DNA from: Sulfidibacterium sp046706345
GTDB lineage: Bacteria; Bacteroidota; Bacteroidia; Bacteroidales; F082
Direction of reading: 5' to 3'
DNA: 23,929 nt
NCBI GenBank assembly: GCA_046706345.1
Contig: JBJKPL010000306.1
Span: 1 to 23,929 of the forward strand
Under the pieces are notes generated by a model. That model ran no database searches. It was not told where the DNA came from and saw nothing but the letters and a program-made list of their open reading frames with translations. Below, in pieces: positions 22,283-23,929 of this stretch (the first letter of the stretch is position 1; the number at the start of each line of letters is the position of its first letter). A program made the translations under genes and the position numbers.

Positions 22283-23038
22283 ATGAAACCGGATATTCGT
22301 GCCCTCATCATCGAAGACGAAGAACCCGCCCGGGAGCTGCTGAAAGCCTATTTGTCAACCCACGAAAACATCCACCTGTTGGGGGAATGCGAGAATGGTT
22401 TTGAAGGGATCAAGGCCATTGCCGAATCCCTTCCCGACCTGATCTTCCTTGACATCCAGATGCCCAAACTCACGGGTTTTGAAATGCTGGAACTCCTCGA
22501 TGAGCCGCCGGAGATCATTTTCACCACCGCTTACGACCAGTTTGCCATCCGCGCTTTCGAGTTCAATGCGGTGGATTATCTGATGAAACCTTTTTCGAAG
22601 GAACGCTTTGATCAGGCCCTGGCCAAGGCGATGGAAAGGATGAAAAACAAATCCGAGTCCTTCGAAAAGATCGAAAATCTCAAGGAAAAGATCCGTGAAG
22701 AAGGCGGTACCGTCGATCGTATTTTTGTTAAAAACCGTAGGCATATTTCTGTCATCCCCGTGATGGAGATCTTGCACATCGAAGCACAGGACGATTACAT
22801 TGAAATTCATTCTCCCAAAGGGAAGTTCCTGAAAAACGAAACGATGGCAAGTATCGAAAAAAGACTCCCCGAAGAATACTTCATTCGGGTCCACCGCTCT
22901 TCCATCATCAATGTGCAGCAGATCGAAAAACTGGAAAAATACGGCAAGGAAAATTACCTGATCATACTGAAAGACAACACCAGGGTGATGGTAAGCAAAA
23001 GCCGTGTCAAGCAACTGAAAGACCAGTTGGGAATTTAG
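22283..23038 (+). CDS. LytTR-family response regulator
   Basis: 251 residues. The receiver domain (about 5-120) has the acidic pair Glu11-Asp12, phosphoacceptor Asp57 in LIFLDIQMPKLTGFE, Thr81/Thr82 and Lys102 in YLMKPF. A charged helix (120-142) links to a LytTR DNA-binding domain (about 145-251) with VKNRRHISVIPVMEILHIEA, the FLKNETMASIEKRLPEEYFI block and the signature RVHRSSIINVQQIEKLEKYG. LytTR regulators bind paired short direct repeats, usually upstream of their targets. Cotranscription with the kinase (3-base gap) makes the pairing clear. The target genes are not evident from the window. Confidence 0.95.
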   Translation: MKPDIRALIIEDEEPARELLKAYLSTHENIHLLGECENGFEGIKAIAESLPDLIFLDIQMPKLTGFEMLELLDEPPEIIFTTAYDQFAIRAFEFNAVDYLMKPFSKERFDQALAKAMERMKNKSESFEKIENLKEKIREEGGTVDRIFVKNRRHISVIPVMEILHIEAQDDYIEIHSPKGKFLKNETMASIEKRLPEEYFIRVHRSSIINVQQIEKLEKYGKENYLIILKDNTRVMVSKSRVKQLKDQLGI

Positions 23039-23061
23039 TAACTCTACCCTTTCGGGAGATC

Positions 23062-23929
23062 TTATTCCAGTCCGTACAACGATTTTACCTTCCTGACGAT
23101 GGTAGCCGAAAGCTTTCGATTGGATTCATGCGTCCATCCCGCGATATGCGGTGACAACACGACCTGGTCCATCCCGATAAGGTCGGAAAAAGCACGGGGA
23201 AGGCTGGTCTGATCCAGATTTTCAAACGACAAACCTTCGAATTCGAGCACATCCAGGCACGCGCCCAGCACCTTTCCCGATTTCAGATTTTTCACCAGAT
23301 CGGCGGTATGGACGATTTTTCCCCGGGAAGTATTGATCAGGAAAAAAGGTTTTTTGAATTTCCGGATAAAGTCATCATCGACCAGAAACCGGGTTTCCTC
23401 CGTCAGCGGCAGGTGCAGACTAACCACATCGCATTGCTCAAAGAGTTCTTCCATGGTGGCCTCCCTGGCATAGGCATCAGAGAAACCGGTTTTGTATTTA
23501 TCGTAAGCGATCACCGTCGGGCGAAAGCCCTGCAGCTTGCGGGCAAAAGAACCGCCGGTATTTCCGTAACCAATGATGCCGATGGTTTTTCCTTCGATCT
23601 CCAGGCCGCGGTTTTCTTCGCGGCGCCACAGGCCCCGGCGAACTTCCGCATCGGCCCGGAGCAGATGATTGAAAAGCATCAGCAACATCCCCACCGCCTG
23701 CTCGCCGACAGCGCCGCGGTTTCCCTCAGGAGCATTCAAACAGGTAATGTTCCGGCTTTCGGCGAAAGCCACGTCAATATTTTCCATCCCGGCACCGACC
23801 CTGCCGATAAATTTCAACCGGGTGGCTGCAGACAACATTTCTTCATCCAGCTTGATCTTACTGCGGATGATCACCCCTTCGTATTGCCCCAGAATCTTCA
23901 GAAAATCCTCCCTTTTGTAATCCGGAAAA
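23062..23929 (-). CDS. D-2-hydroxyacid dehydrogenase, phosphoglycerate dehydrogenase-like (5' end outside window)
   Basis: The frame is open from the stop at 23062 to the right edge. A GTG at 23874 falls inside the conserved YEGVIIRSKIKLDEEML strand, so the true start lies beyond the window; 288 residues are visible. The Rossmann motif GIIGYGNTGGSFARKL, the catalytic INTSRGKIV arginine, and SPHIAGWTHES with the catalytic His are all present. So is the substrate-site RVGAGMENID block. The protein ends at VKSLYGLE with no ACT regulatory domain, as in short SerA-like enzymes. It likely oxidises a 2-hydroxyacid with NAD. 3-phosphoglycerate (serine synthesis) is the best guess, but other D-2-hydroxyacids are possible. 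It converges on the LytTR gene without an obvious terminator. Confidence 0.9.
   Translation of the reverse strand, partial: FPDYKREDFLKILGQYEGVIIRSKIKLDEEMLSAATRLKFIGRVGAGMENIDVAFAESRNITCLNAPEGNRGAVGEQAVGMLLMLFNHLLRADAEVRRGLWRREENRGLEIEGKTIGIIGYGNTGGSFARKLQGFRPTVIAYDKYKTGFSDAYAREATMEELFEQCDVVSLHLPLTEETRFLVDDDFIRKFKKPFFLINTSRGKIVHTADLVKNLKSGKVLGACLDVLEFEGLSFENLDQTSLPRAFSDLIGMDQVVLSPHIAGWTHESNRKLSATIVRKVKSLYGLE

Overview
The window looks like a chromosomal segment of a Bacteroidota bacterium, most likely of the order Bacteroidales or Marinilabiliales. Many genes are preceded by the Bacteroidota -7 promoter element TAnnTTTG and lack clear Shine-Dalgarno sequences. It also carries the porG-uppS-bamA-ompH-ompH outer-membrane cluster typical of this phylum and a LytS/LytTR two-component pair. 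Base composition and gene style are uniform, and no insertion sequence, phage gene, tRNA, rRNA or CRISPR array was seen.

Left part (1-7150): a cut-off secreted protein gene faces away from nadK (NAD kinase). After nadK come a PorG-like outer-membrane protein, undecaprenyl diphosphate synthase (uppS) and the barrel-assembly protein BamA, almost without gaps. Two separately transcribed Skp/OmpH periplasmic chaperones follow, each with its own promoter and terminator. Together these supply lipid carrier, OMP chaperones and OMP insertion for the envelope.

Middle (7150-19330): a gamma-carbonic-anhydrase-like protein and L-aspartate oxidase (nadB) are on the minus strand, followed by a membrane-anchored serine hydrolase on the plus strand. 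The striking part is 10.8-19.3 kb. The 2-oxoglutarate dehydrogenase E1 and E2 genes (sucA-sucB) and three tiny tandem ferredoxin genes lie on the minus strand. The ferredoxin-dependent 2-oxoglutarate oxidoreductase genes (korA-korB) lie divergently on the plus strand. One locus therefore holds both the NAD-linked and the ferredoxin-linked enzymes for 2-oxoglutarate/succinyl-CoA, with three candidate electron carriers between them. Two of the three ferredoxins have Asp in place of one cluster-ligating Cys. Each ferredoxin is an independent promoter-gene-terminator cassette.

Right part (19330-23929): an aspartate/glutamate racemase family gene converges on korB. Next is a four-gene apparent operon: a LiaF-like membrane protein, a TM2-domain protein, a LytS-type histidine kinase and a LytTR response regulator, probably an envelope-sensing module. 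The window ends inside a minus-strand D-2-hydroxyacid (3-phosphoglycerate-like) dehydrogenase.

Most genes are recognisable housekeeping families. The best candidate for something less described is the ferredoxin triplet and its regulation beside korAB and sucAB.
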